Of a stretch of DNA of 64,000 nt, positions 35,775 to 47,200 are shown piece by piece (the first letter of the stretch is position 1; every line of letters begins with the position of its first letter). This DNA is from Pilaira anomala (Eukaryota > Mucoromycota > Mucoromycetes > Mucorales > Mucoraceae): NCBI GenBank assembly GCA_025716855.1, contig JAIXMQ010000027.1:186001-250000 (forward strand). Reading direction: 5' to 3'. The notes under the pieces were generated by a model, which saw only the letters and a program-made list of their open reading frames with translations, ran no database searches and was not told where the DNA came from. Made by a program: the position numbers and the translations under genes.

Positions 35775-37264
35775 TTATGTCAAAAAGACTTTAACATTTG
35801 GCTGATGCATTAGCCTTAATGGTGCACCTTTTGATCTTGAAGTTTCAATATCTCCGTAGCGTTCCAAAAAGTCATCATATTTTACAATCTTTGCATTTTT
35901 TTCATTACCTGCTGTAGAGGCACGACAGGTTAAAAGATACATGTCTCTCAGCAATTCAAAGTTCACGGGAAATACAATATCACACCAACCAGGGGATGAT
36001 AAATAAGAAGTACAAGGCACCATTAATCCTTTATAAGCTGTTTGTACCAATGGTGCATTTATGCCTTCCATCACATCGTCCAATGAATTATAATCAGTCA
36101 ATACAAGTCTATGTCGAGGGAAATATGTACTCAAGATGTTCATAAATTGAAATAATTTTGTTGGTATATATTCGATATGACCTACTGGTGATAAAGGTGA
36201 ATTGAACCATTGTTTTAGCTTTTGTTGAAGAGTAGTTGTAGTATGCCTTGTACCAATCTTCTTTTTTAATGCTAAATATTTTAAAACAGTATCATCACTT
36301 CCGATGGGTTCAAAAATTTCGTAATAATTCCTTTTTTCATCAACACATACATATCCTTGATGAGGTTTCGTTTTGTCGATATCATACCTTATCACATCAT
36401 GGGCAAAGTGATTCTATATAAACATCCCGAGTTAAAACCTATTATATTTATAAAGTGATGTTGTAACTTACAATAACTTCCATGCCTAAAAAGAAACACT
36501 GCTCTGACACGAGTGTATCCCATTCAAAAATATTCTCGTTTAATACTTGTACACAATCATGTTTTTCCAATTGCTCGTTTGTCAAAAATGAAGGTGGAAC
36601 AACTCGATCAGATAGCTCGATCATATTATACTGTGTTCTTTTATAAACAGATGGCTCATACTTTTGAATATAACCCAATATGTGAGGCATAAGTCGCCCG
36701 TTACCTCCACACATTTCATATATGATCAAATCTTTATGCGGATAAAGATTTAATTTATATTCAGACACCATATATTTGGCAATAGCATAACCGTACCAAG
36801 GCTATATCACACATATGACGTTAGCTATAACAGATAATCGTAACTTATTTAAATTTTTTTACCTTAAACAATTCAGTTAAAGTGTATCTCAACTGTTGAA
36901 TATTGTGATGATGAACACGTCTACGCGATTTGACTACTCTTCTTAAGTATTGAATATGATCTTCTTCTTGCTCCATTTCTTCAAATTCATCAACAGTCCT
37001 TGTAGGTCTAGAGTAAAACCCGTAGTTTGGATTATATAGTGAATCGTCAATAAACTCACGAACCAGCATTTTAGAACCAACAGGTGGTATTTGGTAATCG
37101 TGATTATCTTTACTTGTTTTGAGGGGATATCCAGCCAAAACATGCTGAGGAATTTTATCCCTACTGGTTAACACGGAAGTGAAGAACCCGGGACTCGCTC
37201 TACATGAGGGTATACTAGTGTGGAAAAGTCGTTTACTTCCTACTCCTAATTGTCTTGAGTACAT
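35775..37264 (-). CDS. MidA/NDUFAF7-type SAM-dependent methyltransferase, mitochondrial
   Basis: Exons 37264-36863, 36801-36472 and 36413-35775 encode 456 residues. The N-terminus (MYSRQLGVGSKRLFHTS) looks like a mitochondrial presequence with a cleavage-type Phe-His-Thr. YNPNYGFYSRP and ELFKPWYGYAIAKYM match the entry region of the MidA family. IYEMCGGNGRLMPHIL is the glycine-rich SAM-binding loop. FLGMEVINHFAHDVIRYD, rebuilt across intron 2, matches the 'NE.LDA.P' region. NDUFAF7 dimethylates an arginine of a complex I subunit during assembly. This copy is somewhat divergent (MEVINHFAH in place of the usual Asn-Glu-hydrophobic pattern), so it may be a paralogue with another substrate. Confidence 0.75.
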
Positions 37265-37312
37265 TATAACAGGAAAGAAAGAAAATGAAATGGTCGGAAA
37301 ACCAAATGCATT

Positions 37313-37567
37313 TTACCACAATGTAGCTCTTATTAACCAATGATATATCCTTTCTGTGCCGTCTTCATAAAACAGGTATGCATATTTCTGACTTTTCACA
37401 TAATCAACATAAGAAAAATTGTAGAAAATATATTGCTGCTTTGCTTGGAAGCTTTCTAAAAAAGCAGTGTTGTATGGTGAAATTTTCAGTCTTTGATAAA
37501 TCAACTTGAGACTTCTTTCCCATAAATAGTGCTCGTTAATACACCAGGGCAAACGTGCTTGATATAG
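37313..37567 (-). pseudogene. Orphan exon-like frame, unknown
   Basis: A frame of 84 sense codons opens directly after an AAATTAG acceptor-like site (LYQARLPWCINEHYLW...) and ends in IYHWLIRATLW and a stop 48 bp before the methyltransferase start. It is rich in Trp, Tyr and Phe and looks protein-like, but no upstream exon is apparent; the adjacent DNA is a 25 nt poly-A followed by unremarkable sequence. It may be the last exon of a gene whose start is beyond recognition, or a relic. Confidence 0.3.
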
Positions 37568-38006
37568 CTAATTTATGTATTGCACAATCATGCTAGCAAA
37601 AAAAAAAAAAAAAAAAAAAAAAATGAAACTGCCATATATTCTAATTTCGGGCGGCTTTGGACTTAATACATATGTGGACTATCGATTCAAAATCCATCAA
37701 GTACAACTATTATACATACATAATAAAGCTTCATGTTGTACTCAAAAAACATATATTCATGTTAAATAGCACTATGCAATCAAAAAGAGATGTGTTATTA
37801 TCCAACCGGCATACCAGGGAAGCATTCAGCACTACCTACTTTGATGTTACTGAATTCTGGATACAACAACACGATTAATTTCATTTCCCGAGCTTAAAAG
37901 ATGTGACGTTGGACTTTTCACAGGATTATACTTTCAGTATAAATTTCCCATTAAATTAAAGTGTACTTTTTTTTCCCTCTTAAGTTTTATTTGTTTTAAA
38001 AAAAAA
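37568..38006. other. Intergenic region upstream of the peroxiredoxin gene
   Basis: It contains a poly-A run (about 37598-37622) and no supported gene. Being between a minus-strand and a plus-strand gene, it probably holds promoter elements for the peroxiredoxin. Confidence 0.4.
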
Positions 38007-38763
38007 ATGGTAAATTTAGGATTTACATCATATATTTGTTTACTCATTCCTTTTTTTTTATAGTCTATTAAAGTTGGTGATATTGTAAGTTGAATCTGAC
38101 TCGGATGGATCGTATCCTTTTTAATATATAAATAATGTGATATGTGTAGATCCCTGATGGTACTCTTCAGTACGTCCCTTTTGATCCCAAGGAAGACATT
38201 ACTGCTTGTCCTCGGTAAGTTATAACAAAAAAGGATCATAGATATATGTATGTATGATCAATTCTTATAACTATTATAATTTATTTAGTCCCATTCAATA
38301 CAAGGTCCATGAAAAATTAAAGGGAAAGAAGGCTGTTATTTTTGCTATTCCAGGTACGGACACTTTAAAAAAAAAGTATGACATAAACCAAAATATCTTA
38401 ATTATAGGACCTTTCACTCCTGCTTGTTCCGAGACACATGTTCCTGGCTTCATCTCTGCTCGTGAAGCACTCGAATCTAAGGGTGTTAGTGAAGTTATCT
38501 GTATTTCTGTCATGGATGGCTTTGTTATGAATGCATTTGCTAAAGCTTACAAATCTGGAGACAAAGTAATTATGGCTGGAGATGGTAGTCACGCTTTCAC
38601 AGACGCCCTTGGTCTTTCTCAAGATTTAACCAAGAACGGTATGGGTATTCGTTCCAAGCGTTTCGCCATTGTTGTTGATGATTTGGTTGTCAAGTATGTC
38701 GGTGTCGAGAACGCTCCAGGCGTTACTTCTTCTGGTGCTGAAGCCGTTTTATCTAAATTATAA
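38007..38763 (+). CDS. Peroxiredoxin, AHP1/PRDX5 type
   Basis: Exons 38007-38009, 38064-38084, 38150-38214, 38289-38353 and 38408-38763 encode 169 residues. The first coding exon is only the ATG and the second is 21 nt (SIKVGDI). The rebuilt start, MSIKVGDIIPDGTLQYVPFD, matches the family, which supports these tiny exons. FAIPGPFTPACSETHVPGF carries the peroxidatic Cys (residue 58) with the Thr three before it. VICISVMDGFVMNAFAKA is the next conserved block; the usual Asn is Asp here. It reduces hydrogen and alkyl peroxides using thioredoxin. It has no clear targeting signal and is probably cytosolic; the C-terminus SKL at LSKL matches a canonical PTS1, so peroxisomal import is quite possible. 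Confidence 0.93.
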
Positions 38764-39999
38764 TAAATATACTACATACAATCTGGGTGCGATAACGAAT
38801 ATAGCTACCGTACTTTAAAATTTTTTATACCAGTGCTACTACGCTTGCCTTTTTGGTATGAAGGATATAGTGTCATATCCAAAAGTTTTGAGCAAGAAAA
38901 TGAGAAGTGTGATAAATTGAGTTTGCTTTTCTATAGTCTTCTAAACATTTCTTTAACTAATCATATAAAGCTACAAGGCAGAATTTTACAGTTAATTGGA
39001 TGACATATTTGCATCATTATGACCGCCAGGAGTTAGTCCGTCACTTAAAAAAATGTTAAAATGTATTAATGTTATCTAAAAAAAGAATAAGATCAAAGGA
39101 AAAAAAAACGAAATGTTGGAAATAATATTTTAAATCTATAAACCTATGCAAGCCTTAATTCATCAAAGGTCTTTTTGCAAGCCATAAACAAAGGAATAAT
39201 GTCTCTTGCTCAATGAAAAATCAATGAATATACTTTTTTTGATTTCCGTTGTTGCAGTAAGTAAAACTTTGGTAATTGTAAAATAAAGTGTATTTAGAGA
39301 AGCTTTGAGCTGTATATAATGTCAAACAATAAAAAATGCTAATCCGCTTATGATTAAAGGATTAGCTTAAATGAAGAGTACATAGGTATATAGTTGTACG
39401 TCGGGAGGAAACAAGAAAGACTGTGAAACAATTAGAGGACAAGTAGCATCTAACTACCAGTTGAATCGTGTGAGGAAGTGAATTACTGCTGTACTTGTAA
39501 CTTTTAACGCAGTTCTTCCAGATATTCAGTCAAAGCTTGGATTTGGAAAGTAACTAGTGGATTGCAGGTTATCATTAATCATTTCAAAGTTGTTAAGGAA
39601 ATCTAAATAAAGATCGAAAGTGAAGTACCAAAAACAAAAGAAAAGATGATCAGACCTTATAATTATTAAAGATATAATTTTATTATCATACTTTTTCTCT
39701 CTCTGAATATTAAAATTAACAAAGAAAGAATGATAACACGAAAAGAATTTCCTTTAAAACACAGGATAATGAAAGTTTTAATGGTAGTTATTTATTTGAC
39801 CTGAACCAATTATCCAACACTCAGTCAACAAACGAACCCAACTAGATATATATAAAGAACTATCGAACAATAACTAACACTAACTGTAGAAGCACATTTG
39901 ACTCATTTCACTTTATACATACTAAGGGATATGTATGAAAAGAAAAGAAAAAGGTGGCAAATAATATATACACGATGTCCTTTATTTTTTGTCTTTGTC

Positions 40000-40038
<39 letters not shown>

Positions 40039-40978
40039 ACGGGTAATTCTACAAAGATATCTCGTTGATAATACGCTTACATAAGACCACAAATCAAAAG
40101 TAATGCCGTGGTTGTGTCTACACACTCGTTAATTGAAAGATATCCTCTTTTCATATATAATATAGAGTAATAATATTTCCACTGTTGCTCTTTACCTACT
40201 TTTAAATTTACCCATGGAGCTCGATTAAACTTTCAATCCAACCAAAGACTGTAATCACAACATTAGTTTGAAAATAATAAAGCCTTTACGTTTATGTTAA
40301 GGTGAGATAATAATAAATTCTGTTTCTACGGCGCTTCAGTCTCTGTGGTTTTTTTTTGTGACACACTTTTTTTTTATCATTTTTTTTTTTTTGGAAACGT
40401 CATCAAGATTATGAATAAAAAAAAAAGTATACAAAATAACCCTGTTGTTCCTCCTTTTATACCCATTATTATCTTTTTTTTTTGCAAAGTATGGTGTTCT
40501 ATTGTTTGATTGTGATGCGAATGTAGCGGTTTTCTTACCGTGGAACATTTACAATGTTTTGACATGCCGCAATCAGCACTTCTCGAAGTGTAATGCATTA
40601 GTTCTCTACTTGCAGATTAGTATAGATCTCGACATTTCTTTATTCTTCATCTGTAATTAACTTACCATGGGATAGTTCCTGGTCCTAGAAGTTTACTTCT
40701 GAGAGGTTAAGTGTATTGCTGCATAAAGATTTAAAGATTTGAATACCAGTTGCTTCTGGGTTTCTTTTGTCGGGTATCTTGTTCTATTTGTGATACAGTT
40801 AATATGGTGCCATAGTATCGATTTTCTGCTGTCATCACCGGGTGTTTGTTTATTAGTGTTACCGGTTATTGTTATGGCTGGTGGTGTTGCTATGACAGGT
40901 GCTGCTATGAAAGGTGTTGCTATGATAGGTATTGCTCTGACTAATACTGGTGCTGCTTTAATTGTTGTTGTTATGATG
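38764..40978. other. 2.2 kb gene-poor region
   Basis: No supported gene. It contains a TA dinucleotide repeat (about 40007-40034), scattered T runs and a plus-strand frame from 40739 whose internal part (VAMTGAAMKGVAMIGIAL) reflects a short GGTGTTGCTATGA-type tandem repeat at 40876-40960. The minus strand of that repeat is also open (ATPFIAAPVIATPPA-like), so its coding status is unresolved. Confidence 0.4.
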
Positions 40979-41250
40979 GCAAGTTATTTTTTTATATATA
41001 TATATTATGCTTCCAAACAATTTCTAACAGTTTCTAACATTCATTTTAGAAATATTGCTATTTGTAGTCTGCTGGAACTTGAAAGCAAAAGGAAAAAACG
41101 GTTGTTATTATGGTGGTAAGTTTTATATATATATATATATTATGTTTCCAAACAGTTTCTAATACTTTTTTTACACTCGTTTTAGAAATATTGCTATTTG
41201 TAGGTCTGCTGGCACTTGAAAGCAAAAGGATAAAACGGTTATTAAAATGA
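40979..41250 (+). repeat. Tandem pair of exon-intron-like units, 136 bp period
   Basis: Two consecutive units each consist of a 70-71 nt AT-rich block with splice-like ends (GCAAGT...TTTTAG at 40979-41049; GTAAGT...TTTTAG at 41116-41185) and a 65-66 nt block beginning AAATATTGCTATTTGTAG (41050 and 41186) and containing CTTGAAAGCAAAAGGA. The second block has a one-base insertion that breaks the shared reading frame. The pattern looks like a duplicated intron plus exon. Whether it is transcribed is unknown. Confidence 0.6.
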
Positions 41251-41273
41251 GTTTTGACGAAGCTGTGTATCTC

Positions 41274-41880
41274 CTTCTTCTCCGTCCTCGTTTACGAGCG
41301 GTTCGTGCAGTTTAAACCTGGGTGTAATGGCACATAAAACCATACGGATTGAAGGAGGAGCTGGAGGTACACGTCAGCCTTCTTATTAGCGAGCTTTTAG
41401 CAGCCCGAGTCGTTCTTTTGTGGGATAGTGTCAGCAATGCAACGGGTTTGTAAAAGCAATGATCAAATTTTGTGAATTCTATTTTCTGGCGAGTATGCTC
41501 TATCTTGATGGGTCCTGTCTCCTTCTCTTCCGTCCTCATTTACGAGCGGTTCGTGCAGTTCAATCCTGGGTGTAATGGCACGTAAAACCATACGGATATC
41601 GTAGGGAGAGTTGGATTGATGGTTCTCATCTCGGTAGATGTCATCTCAAAGGAAAGTATTATGATCAAAGGTTGATTGTTGCCACAACACCGCAGCAGTT
41701 AGTGATTCTATTTTTTGGCGAGTATGTTCTATCTTGGTAAGTCCTGTCTCCTTCTCTTCTGTCTTCGTTTACGAGCGGTTCGTGCAGTTTAATCCTGGGT
41801 GTAATGGCACGTAAAACCATACGAATATCGTAGGGAGAGTTGGATTGATGGTTCTTACCTTGGTAGTCATCTCTAAGAAA
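41274..41880 (-). repeat. Three tandem units with an open minus-strand reading frame
   Basis: A core containing ACGAGCGGTTCGTGCAG recurs at 41294, 41542 and 41771 (spacings of 248 and 229 bp), with CTCCTTCT upstream and TGGGTGTAATGGCAC downstream. On the minus strand each core reads RMVLRAITPRIELHEPLVNE or a close variant. The second and third copies stay alignable for about 60 codons (QSNSPYDIRMVLRAITPR before, GDRT-QDR-YSP-NRI after) and differ by one in-frame codon (DDIYRDE versus DDYQGKN). The first copy diverges outside the core. No ATG-initiated full gene could be assembled. Confidence 0.6.
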
Positions 41881-42375
41881 AATATTATCATTGATTGTTG
41901 TGTTGTTGTACTTATCCGTTGCATTCTTATTTTTGAGACTTCAGCTAGTGGACCTCCTCGTGGTTTGTCTTAGGAAACTTTGGATTCAGAAGCTTTTTCT
42001 TTCCGGATTGTAAAGGCTAAAGCACTAGTAACTTTTTTTAAATAATTATTGTAACAAAAAAAAAAAGGTAATAAACAAAAAGTCCAGATTAAACTTAATT
42101 TCCTTTGACATGCTGTGATATACATATACATAAATAAAACCATTCTTTTTTGCTAAAGAGACTTGTCTTTATGAATCGTCCAATAAGTTTCCCTCAAGAT
42201 TGCCCCCAACAAGATTGCACTATTTTTTTACAGCGAGACTTTTTTTTTTCATTATTATTTATCTTAACATTTATTATGAAGCCTTTGATTAATGTATAAG
42301 CTCAAATGGCACCACATAAACTCATCTACACCACAATGAGGAACTTCAAGGCCAAAAGCCTTCTTTTTTTATTAT

Positions 42376-42377
<2 letters not shown>

Positions 42378-42428
<51 letters not shown>
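42378..42428. repeat. Poly-T tract, 51 nt, between short inverted repeats
   Basis: An uninterrupted T run flanked by GGCACCACA on the left and TGTGGTGCC on the right, so the single strand could form a stem with the homopolymer in its loop. Confidence 0.85.
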
Positions 42429-42429
<1 letters not shown>

Positions 42430-43084
42430 TGGTGCCGATTGTGGTGCCCCTTTTTTTTATCATGTGGCTAATAGCGACAAAGCTACGTCTTCATTCCAGT
42501 TTAACTTTGTACGTAATTATTATTCCTTTACAAAAGTTGGGATTTATGCTCATCTCTTGGTTATATACTTGTGCTTAGTTTTGAAACCGCATAAGATGTA
42601 AGACATCATCTCTTTTGTTGGTTTGAAAAAAAAAAAAAAAAAAAAAAAACTTGCCCAGTGGATGAAACAAGGATGCAGTGGTATGTGTATTACGTTCTAC
42701 TCTTACTCTTCTATTAATACCGACTATTGTTTATTGATACCGGAACAGGCACATTATCCAGTACTTACCAACATACGGGGAACTTATTTGACTTCATCTT
42801 GCAGGAAAAGAAGACAACACTGAGGCCTAGAAAAGTTTCATTAGCTGCTGTTTCAACACCGTTTGGTCTTACAACCCCTCAAAATCAGTTAATTCGCATA
42901 AGCTGAGTAATATTTCTCTAAAATTATGCTCGTTATACCTCCTGAAAGACTGGACTTGCCGAAAGGTGACCCATAAATTGCTTGTTGGGGATATTATAAG
43001 ACAAGTAGTTTACCGTCCGGCTCAGTTCTGCTAGGCTTACCAGCTGTCCCTGCTGAGACAAATTCCAGAGCCATGCGGTACTAT

Positions 43085-43086
<2 letters not shown>

Positions 43087-43133
<47 letters not shown>
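43087..43133. repeat. Poly-T tract, 47 nt
   Basis: Uninterrupted T run, 0.7 kb from the 51 nt one. Confidence 0.9.
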
Positions 43134-43134
<1 letters not shown>

Positions 43135-43453
43135 TGTCTTTAATTAACTACTAACTTTATTTATTTAAACTTTAGAGCTCTTATAACGTTATATTCTATT
43201 ATGGGACTTCTTCTTTCAAAGGGCACACATTGAAGGTTACATTACACTTAAAGTCTCGTATTTTATTTTATTTTATTCTAATAATGCTTGCAATAGCATT
43301 CCCTACTTATCCTATTATAATCATTAAGCAATAAAGTACAGTAATACAAAATTAAGACAAATTTTTTAAATGATGTTGAATAACCTTCATGCATAACATC
43401 ATTTTCTCTCGTTCATAACATTATTTAAACCACTTTAAAAAATTACTGAAAAT

Positions 43454-43582
43454 ATGCCTTTAACCGATACTAGAACAAATCATAAAAGAAAAGAACTTAC
43501 TGGTCATCAGTTAGGGGAGATTTCTGGTCTTCTTAAAAGTGGGCGTCATAATTTGACGGAAATTTCTAATGAAAGGAAATGA
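43454..43582 (+). pseudogene. N-terminal fragment of a Tc1-like transposase
   Basis: A 42-codon frame starts at ATG 43454 and reads KRKELTGHQLGEISGLL, then SGRHNLTEISNE, the pattern of the first helix-turn-helix of Tc1/IS630 transposases (a leading 'R..L....RG.I.GL...G....I'). It stops at TGA 43580-43582. Following sequence continues in other frames but no catalytic region is found. It is distinct from the element at 12.3-13.0 kb. Confidence 0.5.
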
Positions 43583-44255
43583 AATTAACTAAGAGCATGG
43601 TACCTACATACTCATAAGTTTGGGAAAGGCCCAGTTATGGTTTGAAGTTATTTTGTGACAGGTAGACTTTGACCTCTTGTATTCATGGATGGTAATCTTA
43701 ATCGATATAGTTAGAGGAGCAAACTAAATGTTTCATAAATGTGAGAGAAAGCAGGTGGTACAACGCTAAAGCATATTTTGTAAACAGTGATTACTTATTA
43801 TTATTGTCGTAAACGTATCGAGTTTTATATAAAGGTCGCTTCATTTAACCGCAGAAATGAAAAAAGCTTCCACATTGATTTGATTAAACCATTAGATATA
43901 GCCAGATTACATGGATGTATCTTTAAACGATAAAAAGGTACTGCATAATAAACTTCAAGTCGGCGTATGAACTCGAGTTGTGTCTCTTTAAAGAAAGTAC
44001 ACGAAACCAACTTAAAAGTGAAAAAATACAAAAGCATTCAAGCAGAGTTTACCGGGGATAAAATGTTAGATTTACATAACATTAATTGAATATTTTTGTT
44101 TACTCAAGATGATGCCATTTGAATATTATATGTATACATAAGCGTTTCAAAGAAATAGATATATCGCAAGTGACTGTCAATAGATTTGATTCAAAAAAAA
44201 AAAAAAAAACTTACTTTTTTTTCTTTTTTTCTATTATAACTGTACCTTTTTCACA
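43583..44255. other. Intergenic region upstream of the ZNFX1-like gene
   Basis: No gene supported. The last 60 bp (A run, then a T/C-rich stretch up to the ATG at 44256) probably form the core promoter and leader. Confidence 0.4.
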
Positions 44256-47200
44256 ATGACGGGTAACGAAAAGGCACTCCATTACACTGAAGAAACAAAA
44301 CAACTATTGAAAAACACTCTAACAGCGAGCCAATATTCTCGTTCCAAGGAGAAACGACAATATACCGTACCAACCCAACCAGTTTTTGAGTCTATGGACG
44401 ACATAAAACCAGCTGCTCGAGGGGTAGCCACTCGAGGGGTAACTGCCATCTTAAAACGTCAACCACCACCACCACCACCTGCAACACCGCCTACAAATAC
44501 AAATGTTGCTAAAGCTTCAAGGTAAACCGCCTTCTGTTTTTCTTTCTATATTCCGTTTTTTTAACCTATTTTTTGTAGCATTACTCCTCAACAAACAAAA
44601 TCAACGACTGACAACAATATGACTGGTGTTCATTGGACAGAGGTAGTCACTTGGGATATTACACCTGAAACTAACGATTATACTCCTACTCTTCCTAAAT
44701 CACCAGTAAATCAGCAACAACCGCAGCATGCAACTGATTTTTCATCCTACTCAAATTCTAGTGAAAACTCACCTTATAATAATACAACGAAACCACGTAC
44801 ACGGAATAATACATTTGATACTGTTGGATTAGTTAAAGTTACTGCATCTGTTGGTAAATTTGAAGACATCAAATCTGAAGCAATGAATTCTTGGGACGAA
44901 GGTGTTGATGTCAGATTAGATAACAACGATACAAAAAAGAAGCCCAAAGAATGGTTGTCCCAAAGTGCCTTTTTTTCTGACAAATATTCCGCCACATCGC
45001 CGCCATCAGTCAGCCCAGATAAAAACGTTTCGCCTGACTGGTTACAAGAGACTACTGCTAATCCAAATCGAAAGACATATGCTGAGGCAGCCCATCAATT
45101 AAAATCTGGTCGAAAGACACCTGAATGGGCAACGGAAGAAACTACGCCCCAGACACCACAAATGGCAATACCTTATGGATACAGTCAACAAGCATGGTCA
45201 CCACAAGGAGCAGCTATACCACATCCTCTTGCACCTATGGTTATGATGCATCCCCCATATATGCAGATACCTCCCATGTTACCGCCTCCATCACAACGTG
45301 ATGACGAATATTACCATTATCTGTACAAAACAATTCGTGATAAAGATAATATTAGTTCATTAACATCACTACAAAAAAGAATAACCAAGATTTTCCAACG
45401 ATACATTAATGAATTTTCTCCACGGACTGTTGCCATCTTATTTGAGGCTATGGTCCATTTATTAGAACATGAAGTTTCTACAAATCAATTAGAAACTGCA
45501 CGTCGAATTAGAGAAGCATGGCAATCCTTTATCTTTTATGTAACGCGTCACTTACGTATTTATGCAAAATCACCTGAAGATTTATTGTCAGTACTTCGTA
45601 TTTGTACTCTTTTTCAAAAATATTCACCTAAAATCCATAAAGAGTTACCAATGGGTGATATCGCGCGGGTTTATGAAATTGTTAAAGATATGTGTACACC
45701 CGAATCATTAAGAAAATGTAACAAGTACTTACGATCTCTTAAAGCTATACCTGATACTGACCCTACATCTTGGCCTGATACGGATGACCAATTACCTTCT
45801 GTTCCTTCTGCCGAAGATATCATGGCTGAGGTTGTTAACAAAACTAATGTTTTGGCAGATTATGAAACCAAGAAAGAAATACATATTGATAACAAGGTAC
45901 ATAATCCATGGCCAGATGTAATTCAATATGCACGAGTTCATTTCATGTTGCTTCGTGAGGAGCTCTTAAAACCTATTCAAAATACCATCGAAGCATTATT
46001 TTCTGGAAAGGAAGTTCAAACAATTGAATTACCTCATGATTGTGCCATGTTTGAACATACTCTACCCAAGAGCACTACAATGATTGTTACCAGTTCTGAA
46101 CCGGCTGTTATCTTTCAGTTGGGTCCAGTTTTACATCATGATGATATTATGGAAAGTTTTGAAGAGGGTTCATTTGTATTCATGTTTCCTGAATCCCAAA
46201 CTACTTTGAACCCTTCAGACCAGCATCAAATCTTGATGAATATGACAAAGAGGTCTATGATGGGACGTGCAATTCGTGCTTCCAGTTACGATAAAACTCG
46301 TTTAGCTAGCATTCATATCCAAAAGGAAGATATGAATCGTTTAGATTGGTCAGCGAATTATACAATTATCACTTGTCGTACCAATGGTGCTTCTTCTCTT
46401 TCGGTTCTCTCTTGGTTGCGTAAAGAATATGTCGATTTTAAAAAGGAACGTTTCTCATCAGTTTTAACTCCTCGCGTATTAGCTGCACATAATACATTAT
46501 CACCCTCTCAATTAAAAGCATGGTATGCAGAAAATGTAGAGGAAGAGAAAACAAATAACCAAGTAACCGTACCATTTTATCTTATGGGTACTGAAGTTGA
46601 TGTGTCTTGTTTGATGGTCAATCGTGGTAATTATAAAGCAAGACCAGCTGAGAATATTTGGCCTCGACATGGAACTCACTTTGAGAGTATGGCTCACTCT
46701 AAACGACCACCACTTTACAGTATCTCACCTAGTCAATTATCTGCAGTTAAATTCGCATTGACACATCGAATTGCTGTGATTTCAGGTGCTCCAGGTACAG
46801 GCAAGACTTTTATTGCTGCTAAATTAGCACAATTGATGAGTCAAGCACTTAACGCAGGTCAATTTCATCAACCGTTATTAATTGTTTCCAAGACACAGTC
46901 CTCTCTCGACACCATTTTATCTCAAGTCATGACTGCAATTCCTGATATTATTCGATTTGGTGGAGAAACTTGGGATGACGCTCTTGTTGAAAAGCAAGCA
47001 ATTCGATTAGCCGCACCATCTGTATCCGATACCAATTATCATCAACATCAACAACTTGAACGTCAACTTAGTAAGAATCAAGCTAAATTAAACGCATTAT
47101 TCATCGCACGATTCCAAGCATCTGAGCATGACCCTGCTGTTATGTGTACTGCTATTTCTCCAGAATACTTGAAATTATTGCAACATGGATACATGAATGA

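Larger units (their letters stand above)
41881..43453. other. 1.6 kb gene-poor region with long T tracts
   Basis: No supported gene. It includes two of the longest T runs. Arms of GGCACCACA (42308-42316) and its inverse TGTGGTGCC (42428-42436, repeated imperfectly at 42439-42449) flank the first of them. A GC-richer stretch at 42960-43080 could be a decayed coding fragment but shows stops in all frames. Confidence 0.4.

Noticed and set aside
37640..37700. tRNA-like GATTCAAAATCC block
   Set aside because: The upstream bases do not form D and anticodon arms or an acceptor stem, so it is not a tRNA.
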